Below are positions 51,017-59,929 of a DNA stretch of 64,000 nucleotides, piece by piece. Each line of letters opens with the position of its first letter. Position 1 is the first letter of the stretch. The position numbers were made by a program, and so were the translations under genes. Under the pieces are notes generated by a model that saw only the letters and a program-made list of their open reading frames with translations, was not told the DNA's origin and did not search any database. The stretch covers positions 13,872 through 77,871 of the forward strand of contig NZ_BAABJZ010000093.1 in NCBI RefSeq assembly GCF_039543565.1. Direction: 5' to 3'. The DNA comes from Ferrimonas pelagia. Its GTDB lineage: Bacteria > Pseudomonadota > Gammaproteobacteria > Enterobacterales > Shewanellaceae.

Positions 51017-51040
51017 AAAAAAGGGCGTTGCCGCCCTTTT
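51017..51040 (-). terminator. plsB terminator
   Basis: AAAAGGGCG / CGCCCTTTT with a 4-base loop; on the minus strand followed by a T-run, 30 bases past the plsB stop. It separates plsB from tapT. Confidence 0.85.
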
Positions 51041-51069
51041 GTGTTATGCGCGAGAACGTCACCGGGGGA

Positions 51070-53481
51070 TCAGTTCGATTGCACCAAGGTGTTCTGTACC
51101 GTTGCGGTGAGCAGTGGCATCACGATGTTATACAGCTCGGCGACCTGCGCCTGATCCGCTTGTTCACCGAGTAGCCCCTGCTCTTTGAGTCGGGTGGTGA
51201 GCGTGGTGAACAGCTTCTTGTCGAAAAACTCCGGCGCGCTGATCCCGTGCAGACGTGACATACGCTCGGCCAGTGCCTGGCTGTCGCGCTCCAGTGCACC
51301 GCGCTCGATCTCCGGCTCACGTTGCAGCCGCGACAGCACAATGGCGTAACGCTGCGCGGTTTCTTGGAACAGATCGCCCAGATTGCACAGCTCGGCGCGG
51401 CGGCTCTGGCGTGGCACCAAGCCTTGCTCACAGGACTCCAGCAACTCATGGCGAACCAGTTCGTTGATCAGCCCCTGCAGTTGGTTTTCCAGTTCTTGCT
51501 CATCCAGACCCATAAACAGCTCGGCTTGCAGCAGTGGGTACAGAGCTTTGACCTGGGCGATCAGCTGCTCCTGGGTTTGGCAGCCGCGACGCAGCAACAA
51601 AGCGGCGATCAGTGCGGGCAAGATCAGCAGGTGCAAGCTGTTGTTACGGTAGTAGGTCATGGTGACGGCGCTGCCGTCGAGGATGCTGACGATCTCGCCC
51701 ATGCCATCGGAGGTGAGCTGGAACTTGTTCAGATCCAACACTTGCTGCAATACGGCTTGGCCATCGCCTTCCGGCACCGTGGTACGTGCGGTGTAAGGCA
51801 CTGAGCGGAGCAGATCCAGATAAAGATCCAGCTGTTTCTCCAGGGCGCTTCGCTCCATCGCGTGCTGCTCGGTGGCCAGCAGGATCGAGGCGGTCAGCGT
51901 CATGGCGGAGGCAGCGGCGGCGTCGTTGATGTTACACATCAATCGGTTCGCCAGTTGATTCACGGTCGGGGTTAACCAAGGCTGTTTGGTTTCACCATCG
52001 CCGATCTCCTGACGCCAATCCGGTTTCGCTTCATTGAGGAACTGATGAATGGTGATGGATTCGCCAAAATTGACGTAGCCTTGACCGTAGTTACGCAGCT
52101 TGCGAATGGCGGAGAACACCTGCCAGGCACTCTCTTTTTCCTTCTTTTTGCCGGCCAGCTCTTTGTGGTAGGAGGCCACCTCCATCACATGGTCATAGCC
52201 CAGGTAAACCGGAACCAAGGTAATGGGACGCTCGACACCACGGAGAACGGAGTTGACGGTCATCGCTAGCATGCCGGTTTTCGCCGGTAACAAGCGGCCG
52301 GTACGGGAGCGGCCTCCTTCGGTGAAGTACTCGACCGAATAGCCACGCTTGAACAGCTGATCCAGATACTCGCGGAATACGGTGGAGTAGAGCTTATTGC
52401 CCTTAAACGAGCGGCGAATGAAGAATCCGCCGCCGCGACGGAAGACCGGCCCGGCTGGCCAGAAGTTGAGGTTCACCCCGGCGGCAATATGCGGTGGCAC
52501 CATGCCTTGGCGATAGATCACGTAGGACAGCAGCAGGTAGTCCATGTGGCTGCGGTGGCAAGGGACAAAGACGATGCCGTGGCCATCCTGAGATAGCTGT
52601 CGGATCTGCTCGGCGCCGCGGACATTGATCCCTTTGTACAGCTTGTTCCACAACCAGGTGAGTACGCGGTCGCCGATCCGCATCAGGCTGTCCGAGTAGT
52701 CGGCGGCGATCTCGTCCATGTATTCACGGGCGCGCTGACGGGCTTTTTGCTCAGAGATCTTCTTGCTCTTGGCCTCGTCGGCGATCGCTTGCTTGATCGT
52801 CGGGGACGCCAGCAAACTGTGGAACAAGGCTTGGCGATCCGGCAGGCGAGGGCCGGTGGCAACCGTGCGCTGACGCCCGAAGTGAACCCGAGCTACGCGG
52901 GCCAACTTATTGGCGATCGTCCCGTCGGTGCCATGCTTGTCGGCCATGTAGCGCAGCGATACGGCGCGGGAGAAGCGAATAAAGTTATCTCGGCCCAACA
53001 CGCTGATAATGGCCGTTTTACGCAGCCAAGTCGGGTTACTGCTGTTGAGCAAAGTGGCACTGACGCTCTCTTCCTCTTTGCCGGGGTTACGACCCCATAA
53101 CAGGCTGACAGGAACGATCTGCACATCGAGATCACTATGATCATTATGCAGCGCCAGCAGGCGCTCGAAGCGACCGCGGAAGTCGGTCTCATCGCTCGCT
53201 CCGAATAACGGCGTGGCCGATTCCAATGCCACTAGGCGATTGAAGGACTCACCTTTGATGATCAATGGCTCAAACGGGCTGGGCAGTCCCAGCGAAAGGC
53301 AGCATTGATGCAAGGCGAGCCGATCAGAGAAGGAGTCGCGCGGGAGTACGTAGACCATGGGGCGAGTGGGATCGAGATCGAGCTCCTCGACAGGGTTTTC
53401 CGGAACCGGCTTGCTTTTTACCAGCAGGCGCTGCATCCAGCTGACCGGGCGCTGCCAGTGATTCAGAATTTGGGTACTCAC
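51070..53481 (-). CDS. plsB: Glycerol-3-phosphate 1-O-acyltransferase
   Basis: 803 residues, peripheral/integral inner-membrane enzyme that acylates sn-glycerol 3-phosphate, starting phospholipid synthesis. The acyltransferase motif I is VPCHRSHMDYLLLSY (HX4D); motif III FTEGGRSRTGRLL and motif IV around VPVYLGYD are intact. Length is close to E. coli (807). It is divergent from lexA across 226 bases, the same neighbourhood as in E. coli and Shewanella. An upstream open region supports the ATG at 53481. Confidence 0.97.
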   Translation of the reverse strand: MSTQILNHWQRPVSWMQRLLVKSKPVPENPVEELDLDPTRPMVYVLPRDSFSDRLALHQCCLSLGLPSPFEPLIIKGESFNRLVALESATPLFGASDETDFRGRFERLLALHNDHSDLDVQIVPVSLLWGRNPGKEEESVSATLLNSSNPTWLRKTAIISVLGRDNFIRFSRAVSLRYMADKHGTDGTIANKLARVARVHFGRQRTVATGPRLPDRQALFHSLLASPTIKQAIADEAKSKKISEQKARQRAREYMDEIAADYSDSLMRIGDRVLTWLWNKLYKGINVRGAEQIRQLSQDGHGIVFVPCHRSHMDYLLLSYVIYRQGMVPPHIAAGVNLNFWPAGPVFRRGGGFFIRRSFKGNKLYSTVFREYLDQLFKRGYSVEYFTEGGRSRTGRLLPAKTGMLAMTVNSVLRGVERPITLVPVYLGYDHVMEVASYHKELAGKKKEKESAWQVFSAIRKLRNYGQGYVNFGESITIHQFLNEAKPDWRQEIGDGETKQPWLTPTVNQLANRLMCNINDAAAASAMTLTASILLATEQHAMERSALEKQLDLYLDLLRSVPYTARTTVPEGDGQAVLQQVLDLNKFQLTSDGMGEIVSILDGSAVTMTYYRNNSLHLLILPALIAALLLRRGCQTQEQLIAQVKALYPLLQAELFMGLDEQELENQLQGLINELVRHELLESCEQGLVPRQSRRAELCNLGDLFQETAQRYAIVLSRLQREPEIERGALERDSQALAERMSRLHGISAPEFFDKKLFTTLTTRLKEQGLLGEQADQAQVAELYNIVMPLLTATVQNTLVQSN

Positions 53482-53659
53482 GCGTCTTGCTTCTCTGGGC
53501 TATTGAACGATTTGCGCAGAGTGTACACCCAAAGCGATCTGCTGACAGCTACTGGCGCCGATCCTGGCGCGGTTTGCTTGGGGAGATGCGAGAGATCAGA
53601 CCTCATCGCCTTTAGGAAAAAAGCATTTCGGTGAAATTGCTGTTGAAATCACCAGCTAC

Positions 53660-53675
53660 CTGTATATGATTACAG
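53660..53675. promoter_or_regulatory. LexA binding site 1 (SOS box)
   Basis: CTGTATATGATTACAG matches the gammaproteobacterial consensus CTGT-N8-ACAG with an AT-rich core. It lies 33 bases before the lexA start codon, in the plsB-lexA spacer. Confidence 0.9.
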
Positions 53676-53683
53676 TATCGATA

Positions 53684-53699
53684 CTGTACAGAAACACAG
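53684..53699. promoter_or_regulatory. LexA binding site 2 (SOS box)
   Basis: CTGTACAGAAACACAG also fits CTGT-N8-ACAG, ending 8 bases before the lexA ATG. The centres of the two boxes are 24 bases apart, about two helical turns. E. coli lexA also has two boxes. Confidence 0.82.
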
Positions 53700-53707
53700 G
53701 GATTGCC

Positions 53708-54331
53708 ATGAAGCCGCTTACTCCGCGTCAGGATGAAGTTTTCAACTTGATCCGGAACCATATGCAAGACACCGGTATGCCGCCAACTCGGGCCGAGATC
53801 GCCCGTCAGCTAGGCTTTCGCAGTGCCAATGCGGCGGAGGAACACCTCAAGGCGCTGGCACGTAAAGGTTATATTGAGATCGTGCCGGGCACCTCGCGGG
53901 GCATTCGCATTCTGTACAGCGAGCCTGAGCCGGAGCAGTTGGGATTGCCACTGATCGGCCGAGTGGCGGCCGGCGAGCCTATCCTGGCGCAGGAGCATGT
54001 CGAATCCCACTATCAGATGGACGCCAACCTGTTTCGCCCAGCGGCCGATTATCTGCTGCGGGTGCGAGGGGATTCGATGAAGGAGATCGGGATCCTCGAC
54101 GGCGATCTGCTGGCGGTACATCAGACTCAGCAGGCCCGGAATGGCCAGGTGGTTGTGGCGCGGGTTGGGGAAGATGAAGTGACGGTAAAGCGATTTCAGC
54201 AGCAAGGTAACGTCGTCTATCTTCACGCTGAAAACGAAGAATATGAGCCGATCGTCGTCGATCTAGCGGATACAGCGTTGGCGATCGAAGGCTTGGCAGT
54301 GGGCGTGGTCCGCAATGGAGACTGGCAATAA
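53708..54331 (+). CDS. lexA: LexA repressor
   Basis: 207 residues. The N-terminal winged helix-turn-helix (about 1-70, RQDEVFNLIRNHMQDTGMPP and TRAEIARQLGFRSANAAEEH) binds SOS boxes; the C-terminal domain is a self-cleaving peptidase. Cleavage site Ala88-Gly89 (GRVAAGEP), catalytic Ser123 (RGDSM) and Lys161 (TVKRF) are present. RecA-ssDNA stimulates cleavage after DNA damage. The ATG at 53708 starts MKPLTPRQDEVF as in homologues. It is followed directly by sulA, and its own promoter carries two SOS boxes. Confidence 0.97.
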   Translation: MKPLTPRQDEVFNLIRNHMQDTGMPPTRAEIARQLGFRSANAAEEHLKALARKGYIEIVPGTSRGIRILYSEPEPEQLGLPLIGRVAAGEPILAQEHVESHYQMDANLFRPAADYLLRVRGDSMKEIGILDGDLLAVHQTQQARNGQVVVARVGEDEVTVKRFQQQGNVVYLHAENEEYEPIVVDLADTALAIEGLAVGVVRNGDWQ

Positions 54332-54354
54332 TGAAGACTCAGCAAGGAACGCAG

Positions 54355-54786
54355 ATGAATCATCCCGGTTTATGGCAGAGCGGTCGCCGCAGTTGGCCTG
54401 CCGTCGCCCAGTCCGGTTGCAGCGACCAAGGTGATGCGGTCACGTTGGCCCGTTTGACGCCGGCATTGTCAGAGTGGGCGCAGCAGTCCGGTTGGGTGGT
54501 GTTGATCAATCCCCCGGCCGGGCATTGGGCAGAGCTGCTGTCCGAGGCTGGGATCGTGGCCAGCCGGGTGCTGCGTGTCCGCTGTGGTGACGACGTGGAG
54601 GCGCTTTGGGCGCTGGAGCAATCGCTGCTGTCCGGCACCTGTGCGGCGGCCTTGGCTTGGCTGCCGACCCTAGATCACCGTGATAAACGGCGCCTGCAAT
54701 TGGTGCAGAAGCGCGCTCACTGTCCCGCCGTGCTGTTTCAGCCCGGGCGTGAGGATGTTATTACGGTGTCGAATTCAATTCACTGA
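54355..54786 (+). CDS. sulA: SOS cell-division inhibitor SulA
   Basis: 143 residues; SulA binds FtsZ and halts septation during DNA damage. Recognisable parts: WVVLINPPAGHWAELLSEAGI, SRVLRVRC, then ALEQSLLSGTCAAALAWLP and KRRLQLVQKRA. The ATG at 54355 has AAGGAAC six bases before it; an earlier ATG (54331) overlaps the lexA stop and could also be used. It is shorter than E. coli SulA (169) and lacks its longer N-terminus. Being in the lexA operon it should be induced together with LexA, as in Vibrio, Shewanella and Pseudomonas. Confidence 0.85.
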   Translation: MNHPGLWQSGRRSWPAVAQSGCSDQGDAVTLARLTPALSEWAQQSGWVVLINPPAGHWAELLSEAGIVASRVLRVRCGDDVEALWALEQSLLSGTCAAALAWLPTLDHRDKRRLQLVQKRAHCPAVLFQPGREDVITVSNSIH

Positions 54787-54808
54787 AAATCCCTCTATTC
54801 TGAGTTTT

Positions 54809-54822
54809 GTGATCTTGATCAA
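54809..54822. promoter_or_regulatory. Candidate FNR/CRP-family site upstream of the cox operon
   Basis: GTGATCTTGATCAA differs from the FNR consensus TTGAT-N4-ATCAA by one base. It is about 190 bases before the coxB start, in the sulA-coxB spacer. It could let an oxygen-responsive regulator control the aerobic oxidase; binding is not shown. Confidence 0.4.
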
Positions 54823-55012
54823 GCCTTGAACAGGCTGTAGCTTAAAACTCGAATTCAAGAGAATAACTCAGGCAGCTGTACGGCAGATGTAGTGCAATCG
54901 AGTATGCACGTGCCCATGCCCATTTTAGGGGAAGGAGCGAGCATAGAGCTGGGTTGTGCTGTGGCCGCTCTTTCTGGACGTTGCGAAAGCAATGCTCAGA
55001 GGAGACGTATCT

Positions 55013-56569
55013 GTGAAGTACACGCTGTTGGGCTGTTTGTCGGCCCTGATGGTCTCGCCATCAATGGCATCGGGATCACTCTGGAACATGACGCCAGGAG
55101 TGACAGAGATCAGCCAGCAGGTTTTTGGCCTGCATATGACCATCTTCTATATCTGTTGTGTGATCGCCTTGCTGGTGTTTGGGGTGATGATCTATTCACT
55201 GATCCGACACCGCCACTCTAAAGGCGTGACACCCGCCAACTTCCACGAAAGCACTAAGGTCGAGATCGCCTGGACCGTGGTGCCATTCCTGATCCTGATC
55301 GGTATGGCCGTGCCTGCCACCAGCACCCTGATCGCCATGGAAGATCCCTCCGATGCTGAGTTGACCGTGCAGATCACCGGCTCTCAGTGGAAATGGCACT
55401 ATCAGTACTTTGGTCATGACGTTGGCTTCTACAGTCTGATGTCGACGACTCAAGAGCAGATCGAGAACCAAGCGGAGAAGGGCGCCAACTATCTGTTGGA
55501 GGTCGATAAGCCGCTGGTCATTCCCGCCAATCGCAAAGTGCGTTTCCTGATGACCTCGGATGATGTGATCCACTCTTGGTGGGTGCCGGCCTTTGCGGTG
55601 AAGAAAGACGCCAACCCTGGGTTTATCAACGAAGCCTGGACCAAGGTGACGACACCTGGGACCTATCGTGGCCAGTGTGCCGAGCTGTGCGGTAAAGATC
55701 ATGGCTTTATGCCGGTGGTGGTCGAGGTGTTGCCAGAGGCCGAGTTCGACGCTTGGCTGGTTGAGCAGAAGCAGATGGCGAACGCGGCGGCGGACGCCGA
55801 AGCGGCCTCGCTGGGACAGGTTTTGACCTTGGATGAGTCAATGGCGTTGGGTGAGCAGATCTACATCGGTCGATGCGCCGCCTGTCACCAACCCAATGGC
55901 ATGGGCCTGCCAGGTGTCTTTCCCGCCATTAAGGCCAGTCCGGTGGCGCTGGGGGATATCGGTGCGCACATTGATATCGTCGCCAATGGCAAGCCCGGCA
56001 CGGCGATGCAGGCTTTTGCGGCACAGTTGAGCCTGAAAGAGTTGGCGGCGGTCGTGACCTATCAGCGCAACGCGTTTGATAACAATACCGGCGACGTGGT
56101 CCAGGCTGCCGACGTTAATGGCGGCTCGGTTGCGCCTCAGGCGGCGACTCCAGCACCAGCGGGAGCCTTAAGCGATGAGGTGACCGCAGTTGCTTCTGCC
56201 ACCGCCGAAGCGGCAGCCGTGCCCTCCGAGCCCGAACCTGCTGCTGAGCAACCATTGGATCTGGCTTCGGCCATGAGCTTAGGAGAGCAGGTGTATCTGG
56301 GACGATGTGCCGCCTGTCATCAGGCCAACGGCATGGGCTTGCCTCCGGCATTCCCGGCCATCAATGGCAGCGCCATCGCCAAGGGCGAGATCGATCAGCA
56401 CATCGATGTGGTGGCCAATGGTCGTGCAGGCACGGCCATGGCGGGTTTTGCCAGTCAGTTAAGCCGCAAAGAGCTGGCGGCAGTGGTGACTTATCAACGG
56501 AATGCCTGGGATAACCAAACCGGGGAAGTGATCCAGACCGCCGACGTTGACGCAGTGGCTGGCCAGTAG
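55013..56569 (+). CDS. coxB: Cytochrome c oxidase subunit II with two fused cytochrome c domains
   Basis: 518 residues. Signal peptide (about 1-19), two membrane helices (about 40-62 and 88-107), the CuA domain with H187, C222, E224, C226, H230 and M233 (QCAELCGKDHGFM), then two class I cytochrome c domains with CAACH at 288-292 and 432-436 and axial-type Met in GTAM (332 and 476). A Pro/Ala linker (about 370-415) joins the two heme domains. Ordinary caa3 oxidases have one. A GTG start at 55013 is chosen: GGAG is 8 bases upstream and the signal peptide then begins at the start. Confidence 0.92.
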   Translation: MKYTLLGCLSALMVSPSMASGSLWNMTPGVTEISQQVFGLHMTIFYICCVIALLVFGVMIYSLIRHRHSKGVTPANFHESTKVEIAWTVVPFLILIGMAVPATSTLIAMEDPSDAELTVQITGSQWKWHYQYFGHDVGFYSLMSTTQEQIENQAEKGANYLLEVDKPLVIPANRKVRFLMTSDDVIHSWWVPAFAVKKDANPGFINEAWTKVTTPGTYRGQCAELCGKDHGFMPVVVEVLPEAEFDAWLVEQKQMANAAADAEAASLGQVLTLDESMALGEQIYIGRCAACHQPNGMGLPGVFPAIKASPVALGDIGAHIDIVANGKPGTAMQAFAAQLSLKELAAVVTYQRNAFDNNTGDVVQAADVNGGSVAPQAATPAPAGALSDEVTAVASATAEAAAVPSEPEPAAEQPLDLASAMSLGEQVYLGRCAACHQANGMGLPPAFPAINGSAIAKGEIDQHIDVVANGRAGTAMAGFASQLSRKELAAVVTYQRNAWDNQTGEVIQTADVDAVAGQ

Positions 56570-56582
56570 CAGGAGAACAACA

Positions 56583-58196
56583 ATGACGACGGCATTAAAA
56601 GAGCGCCAGCACGATCAGCTAGGGCACGTTGAGAGCCACGACGAACACCATACGCACCCCTCCGGCGGCATCATGCGTTGGTTGCTGACCACCAACCATA
56701 AAGACATCGGCTCGATGTACCTGTGGTTCAGTTTCATTATGTTTTTGACCGGTGGGGCCATGGCGATGGTGATCCGGGCTGAGTTATTTCAGCCGGGATT
56801 GCAGTTGGTGGATCCCCACTTTTTCAACCAGATGACCACAGTCCATGGGCTGATCATGGTGTTCGGAGCGGTGATGCCGGCCTTTACCGGCCTGGCTAAC
56901 TGGATGATCCCCATGATGATCGGGGCGCCAGATATGGCGCTGCCGCGCATGAATAACTGGAGCTTCTGGATCCTGCCTTTTGCCTTTGCCCTGCTGCTGG
57001 GCAGCCTATTTATGGAGGGCGGTGGCCCGGCATTTGGTTGGACCTTCTACGCGCCTCTGTCGACGACGTTTAGCGGCAATTCCACCGCCTTGTTTGTGTT
57101 TTCAGTACACATCATGGGGATCAGCTCCATCATGGGGGCCATCAACGTGGTGGTCACCATTGTGAATCTGCGCGCGCCGGGCATGACCTGGATGAAACTG
57201 CCGCTGTTTGTCTGGACTTGGTTGATCACTGCGTTTTTGTTGATCGCGGTGATGCCAGTACTGGCCGGGGCGGTCACCATGGTGCTGACAGATAAGTACT
57301 TTGGCACCAGCTTCTTCGATGCGGCCGGCGGGGGCGATCCGGTGATGTTCCAGCATATCTTCTGGTTCTTCGGTCACCCCGAGGTGTACATCATGATCCT
57401 GCCGGCCTTTGGGGTGATCTCCGCCATCGTGCCGGCGTTCTCGCGCAAGAAGCTGTTTGGCTATGCCTCCATGGTCTACGCCACGGCGTCGATCGCCGGC
57501 TTGTCGTTTCTGGTTTGGGCGCACCACATGTTCACCACGGGCATGCCCGTCGCGGCCGAGCTGTTCTTCATGTATTGCACCATGCTGATCTCGGTGCCCA
57601 CCGGGGTCAAGGTGTTCAACTGGGTGGCCACCATGTGGCGCGGCGCCATCAGCTTTGAGGCGCCGATGTTGTTCGCGATCGCCTTTATCGTGTTGTTTAC
57701 CATCGGCGGCTTATCCGGCTTGATGCTGGCCATCACACCGGTGGATTTCCAGTATCACGATACCTACTTTGTGGTGGCGCATTTCCACTATGTGTTGGTG
57801 ACGGGGGCGGTGTTCTCGATCATGGCCGGCGCCTATTATTGGTTACCGAAGTGGACCGGCCATATGTATTCAGAGAGCCTAGCCCGCTGGCACTTCTGGT
57901 GCTCCATCATCTCGGTCAATGTTCTGTTCTTCCCCATGCATTTCCTCGGGTTGGCAGGCATGCCGCGACGGATCCCGGACTACGCGCTGCAGTTTGCCGA
58001 CATCAACCAGGTGGTTTCCATCGGTGGTTTTGCCTTTGGGTTGTCTCAGTTGATCTTCTTGGCGCTGGTGATCAAGTGCATCCGCGGCGGCGAGAAGGCC
58101 CCCGCCAAACCGTGGGATGGGGCGGAGGGATTGGAGTGGACCGTGCCGTCACCGGCACCGCTGCATACCTTCGATACGCCACCGGTGGTGAAGTAA
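56583..58196 (+). CDS. coxA: Cytochrome c oxidase subunit I
   Basis: 537 residues, the catalytic subunit with 12 membrane helices holding heme a and the a3-CuB site. Visible are the heme-ligand region TTVHGLIMVFGAVMP, the HPEVYIMILPAFGVIS segment with the cross-linked His-Tyr pair of A-type oxidases, and the late HDTYFVVAHFHYVL with two heme histidines. The ATG at 56583 has AGGAGA six bases before it. The 28-residue His-rich N-terminal tail (DEHHTHPSGG) is common in this family. coxB, coxA, ctaG and coxC are packed tightly. Confidence 0.97.
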   Translation: MTTALKERQHDQLGHVESHDEHHTHPSGGIMRWLLTTNHKDIGSMYLWFSFIMFLTGGAMAMVIRAELFQPGLQLVDPHFFNQMTTVHGLIMVFGAVMPAFTGLANWMIPMMIGAPDMALPRMNNWSFWILPFAFALLLGSLFMEGGGPAFGWTFYAPLSTTFSGNSTALFVFSVHIMGISSIMGAINVVVTIVNLRAPGMTWMKLPLFVWTWLITAFLLIAVMPVLAGAVTMVLTDKYFGTSFFDAAGGGDPVMFQHIFWFFGHPEVYIMILPAFGVISAIVPAFSRKKLFGYASMVYATASIAGLSFLVWAHHMFTTGMPVAAELFFMYCTMLISVPTGVKVFNWVATMWRGAISFEAPMLFAIAFIVLFTIGGLSGLMLAITPVDFQYHDTYFVVAHFHYVLVTGAVFSIMAGAYYWLPKWTGHMYSESLARWHFWCSIISVNVLFFPMHFLGLAGMPRRIPDYALQFADINQVVSIGGFAFGLSQLIFLALVIKCIRGGEKAPAKPWDGAEGLEWTVPSPAPLHTFDTPPVVK

Positions 58197-58199
58197 TTC

Positions 58200-58748
58200 A
58201 TGGCGGGCGGAAATCAACGTCTGATCACTACGCTGTTGCTGGTGGTGATCGGCATGTTTGGCTTCGGTTTTGCGCTGGTGCCTTTGTATGACGTGTTTTG
58301 CGATATCACCGGGATCAACGGCAAAACGTCAACGGAAGCGGCAACGGCCAGCCAGAGTGTCGATAAGCAGCGACTGGTGACGGTGGAGTTCATCACCTAT
58401 GTGCGCGGGGATATGCCGTGGGAGTTCAAACCGAAGATCGAGCGGATGCAAGTGCATCCGGGCGAAACGACCCAGGTGGCCTTTCTGGCGCGTAACCTGT
58501 CCGGGGCGGATACGGTGGGCCAAGCGATCCCGTCTGTGAGTCCGGGGCAGGGTGCCCTGTATTTTTCTAAGATCGAATGCTTTTGTTTTAACAATCAACC
58601 GTTAGAGGCTGGTGCTGAAACGGAAATGGGGTTGGTGTTTTATGTGGATCCGGAGCTCCCTGAGTCGATCCGGACGCTGACCTTGTCTTACACGCTCTAC
58701 AACATCACCGAGCAGGCGATGAGCGTGGCTAAGGAGAGGGAATCATGA
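58200..58748 (+). CDS. ctaG: Cytochrome c oxidase assembly protein CtaG/Cox11
   Basis: 182 residues, one N-terminal membrane helix (about 8-26, VVIGMFGFGFALVPLYDVF) and a periplasmic immunoglobulin-like domain. Delivers copper to the CuB site of subunit I. The copper motif CFCF in KIECFCFNNQ is intact, and NLSGADTVGQAIPSVSPGQ and FYVDPEL are the other family signatures. It starts 4 bases after coxA and overlaps coxC by 4 bases. Confidence 0.95.
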   Translation: MAGGNQRLITTLLLVVIGMFGFGFALVPLYDVFCDITGINGKTSTEAATASQSVDKQRLVTVEFITYVRGDMPWEFKPKIERMQVHPGETTQVAFLARNLSGADTVGQAIPSVSPGQGALYFSKIECFCFNNQPLEAGAETEMGLVFYVDPELPESIRTLTLSYTLYNITEQAMSVAKERES

Positions 58749-59617
58749 ATCAATACGAGAAATATTACGTCCCGGCAACCAGCCCCTGGCCGATCGTCGG
58801 TGCGGTCGGGTTGTTTTTGATCGCGCTCGGGGCGGGCAACTATGTGGCCAATCTGGAATCCGGCGGCGGTTTCGGTGGACTGGTGCTGCTGGCTGGGATC
58901 GCGGTGATCCTGTTTATGGTGGTGGGCTGGTTTCGCCACGTGATCCAGGAGTCGATGAGTGGGCTGTATTCGGCGCAGATGGATCGCTCCTTCCGCCAAG
59001 GTATGTCTTGGTTCATCTTTTCTGAAGTGATGTTCTTCGGTGCCTTCTTCGGTGCGCTATTTTACGCGCGTATGGTGGCATTGCCCTGGCTCGGTGGGGC
59101 GGGCAACAATGCCATGACGGCGGAGGTGTTGTGGCCAACATTCGAGGCGGTGTGGCCGCTGATCTCGACGCCAGATGGCACCACGACGCAAGCGATGGGT
59201 TGGTCTGGCTTGCCGCTTTACAACACCATTATCCTGGTGGTGTCTTCCGTGACGCTGCACGTGGCCCATGTCGCGCTGGAGCAGGATAAGCGTAAGGTGC
59301 TGACGGCGTGGTTGGGGTTGACCGTGCTGCTGGGATTGGCCTTCTTGGTGTTGCAGGTGGAGGAATATGTTCACGCCTATACCGAGATGGGGCTGACCCT
59401 GAGCTCGGGGATCTACGGCAACACCTTCTTTTTGCTCACGGGCTTCCATGGCATGCATGTGACGCTGGGCACCATCATGCTGATCGTCATGTTTTTCCGC
59501 GTGTTGAAAGGCCATTTCAGCCCGGATAACCATTTTGCTTTCCAGGCATCCAGTTGGTATTGGCACTTCGTCGACGTGGTCTGGCTGTGTCTGTTTGTGT
59601 TTGTGTACGTGCTTTAA
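58745..59617 (+). CDS. coxC: Cytochrome c oxidase subunit III
   Basis: 290 residues, seven membrane helices. Characteristic segments are YYVPATSPWPIVGAVGLFL, GMSWFIFSEVMFFGAFFGAL with the conserved Glu, LLTGFHGMHVTLGTIML and SSWYWHFVDVVWLCLFV. Longer than mitochondrial subunit III by an insert around residues 114-160 typical of gammaproteobacterial forms. Last structural subunit; it overlaps ctaG by 4 bases and converges on a small minus-strand gene. Confidence 0.96.
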   Translation: MNQYEKYYVPATSPWPIVGAVGLFLIALGAGNYVANLESGGGFGGLVLLAGIAVILFMVVGWFRHVIQESMSGLYSAQMDRSFRQGMSWFIFSEVMFFGAFFGALFYARMVALPWLGGAGNNAMTAEVLWPTFEAVWPLISTPDGTTTQAMGWSGLPLYNTIILVVSSVTLHVAHVALEQDKRKVLTAWLGLTVLLGLAFLVLQVEEYVHAYTEMGLTLSSGIYGNTFFLLTGFHGMHVTLGTIMLIVMFFRVLKGHFSPDNHFAFQASSWYWHFVDVVWLCLFVFVYVL

Positions 59618-59668
59618 GGCTAGGGGCAAAGGGCGTGCTTCGGCCTGAGCCCCATCATCGAGCCTGTG

Positions 59669-59890
59669 CTAATAGGGCCTTGGATTGACCGGCATGAGTC
59701 CACTGAGTAGGGCGACGATAAGCAGCAGTAAGATCAGGGCGGACAGGCCGACCCGGCGACCCAAGTAATGGGTCATGGAGCGTTGCTCCGTGCTGTTGCC
59801 ATGGCGGATCATGCTGATCCCTGCCCAGATCAGATTGAATAGGATATAGAGCAGTAGCAGTACGATGACGGTTTTTATCAGTATGATCAT
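59669..59890 (-). CDS. DUF2909 twin-helix membrane protein
   Basis: 73 residues with two membrane helices (about 3-22 and 48-68) separated by a short basic loop (MIRHGNSTEQRSMTHYLGRR). DUF2909 proteins are found in cytochrome oxidase loci of gammaproteobacteria next to surf1, exactly this position, but on the opposite strand to the operon. The ATG at 59890 follows AAGGAG. Function unknown; a role in oxidase assembly or stability is inferred from repeated co-location. Confidence 0.78.
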   Translation of the reverse strand: MIILIKTVIVLLLLYILFNLIWAGISMIRHGNSTEQRSMTHYLGRRVGLSALILLLLIVALLSGLMPVNPRPY

Positions 59891-59929
59891 GTCGGCTCCT
59901 TGCCGCTGCCCGCATCCGGGGCGAGACAT

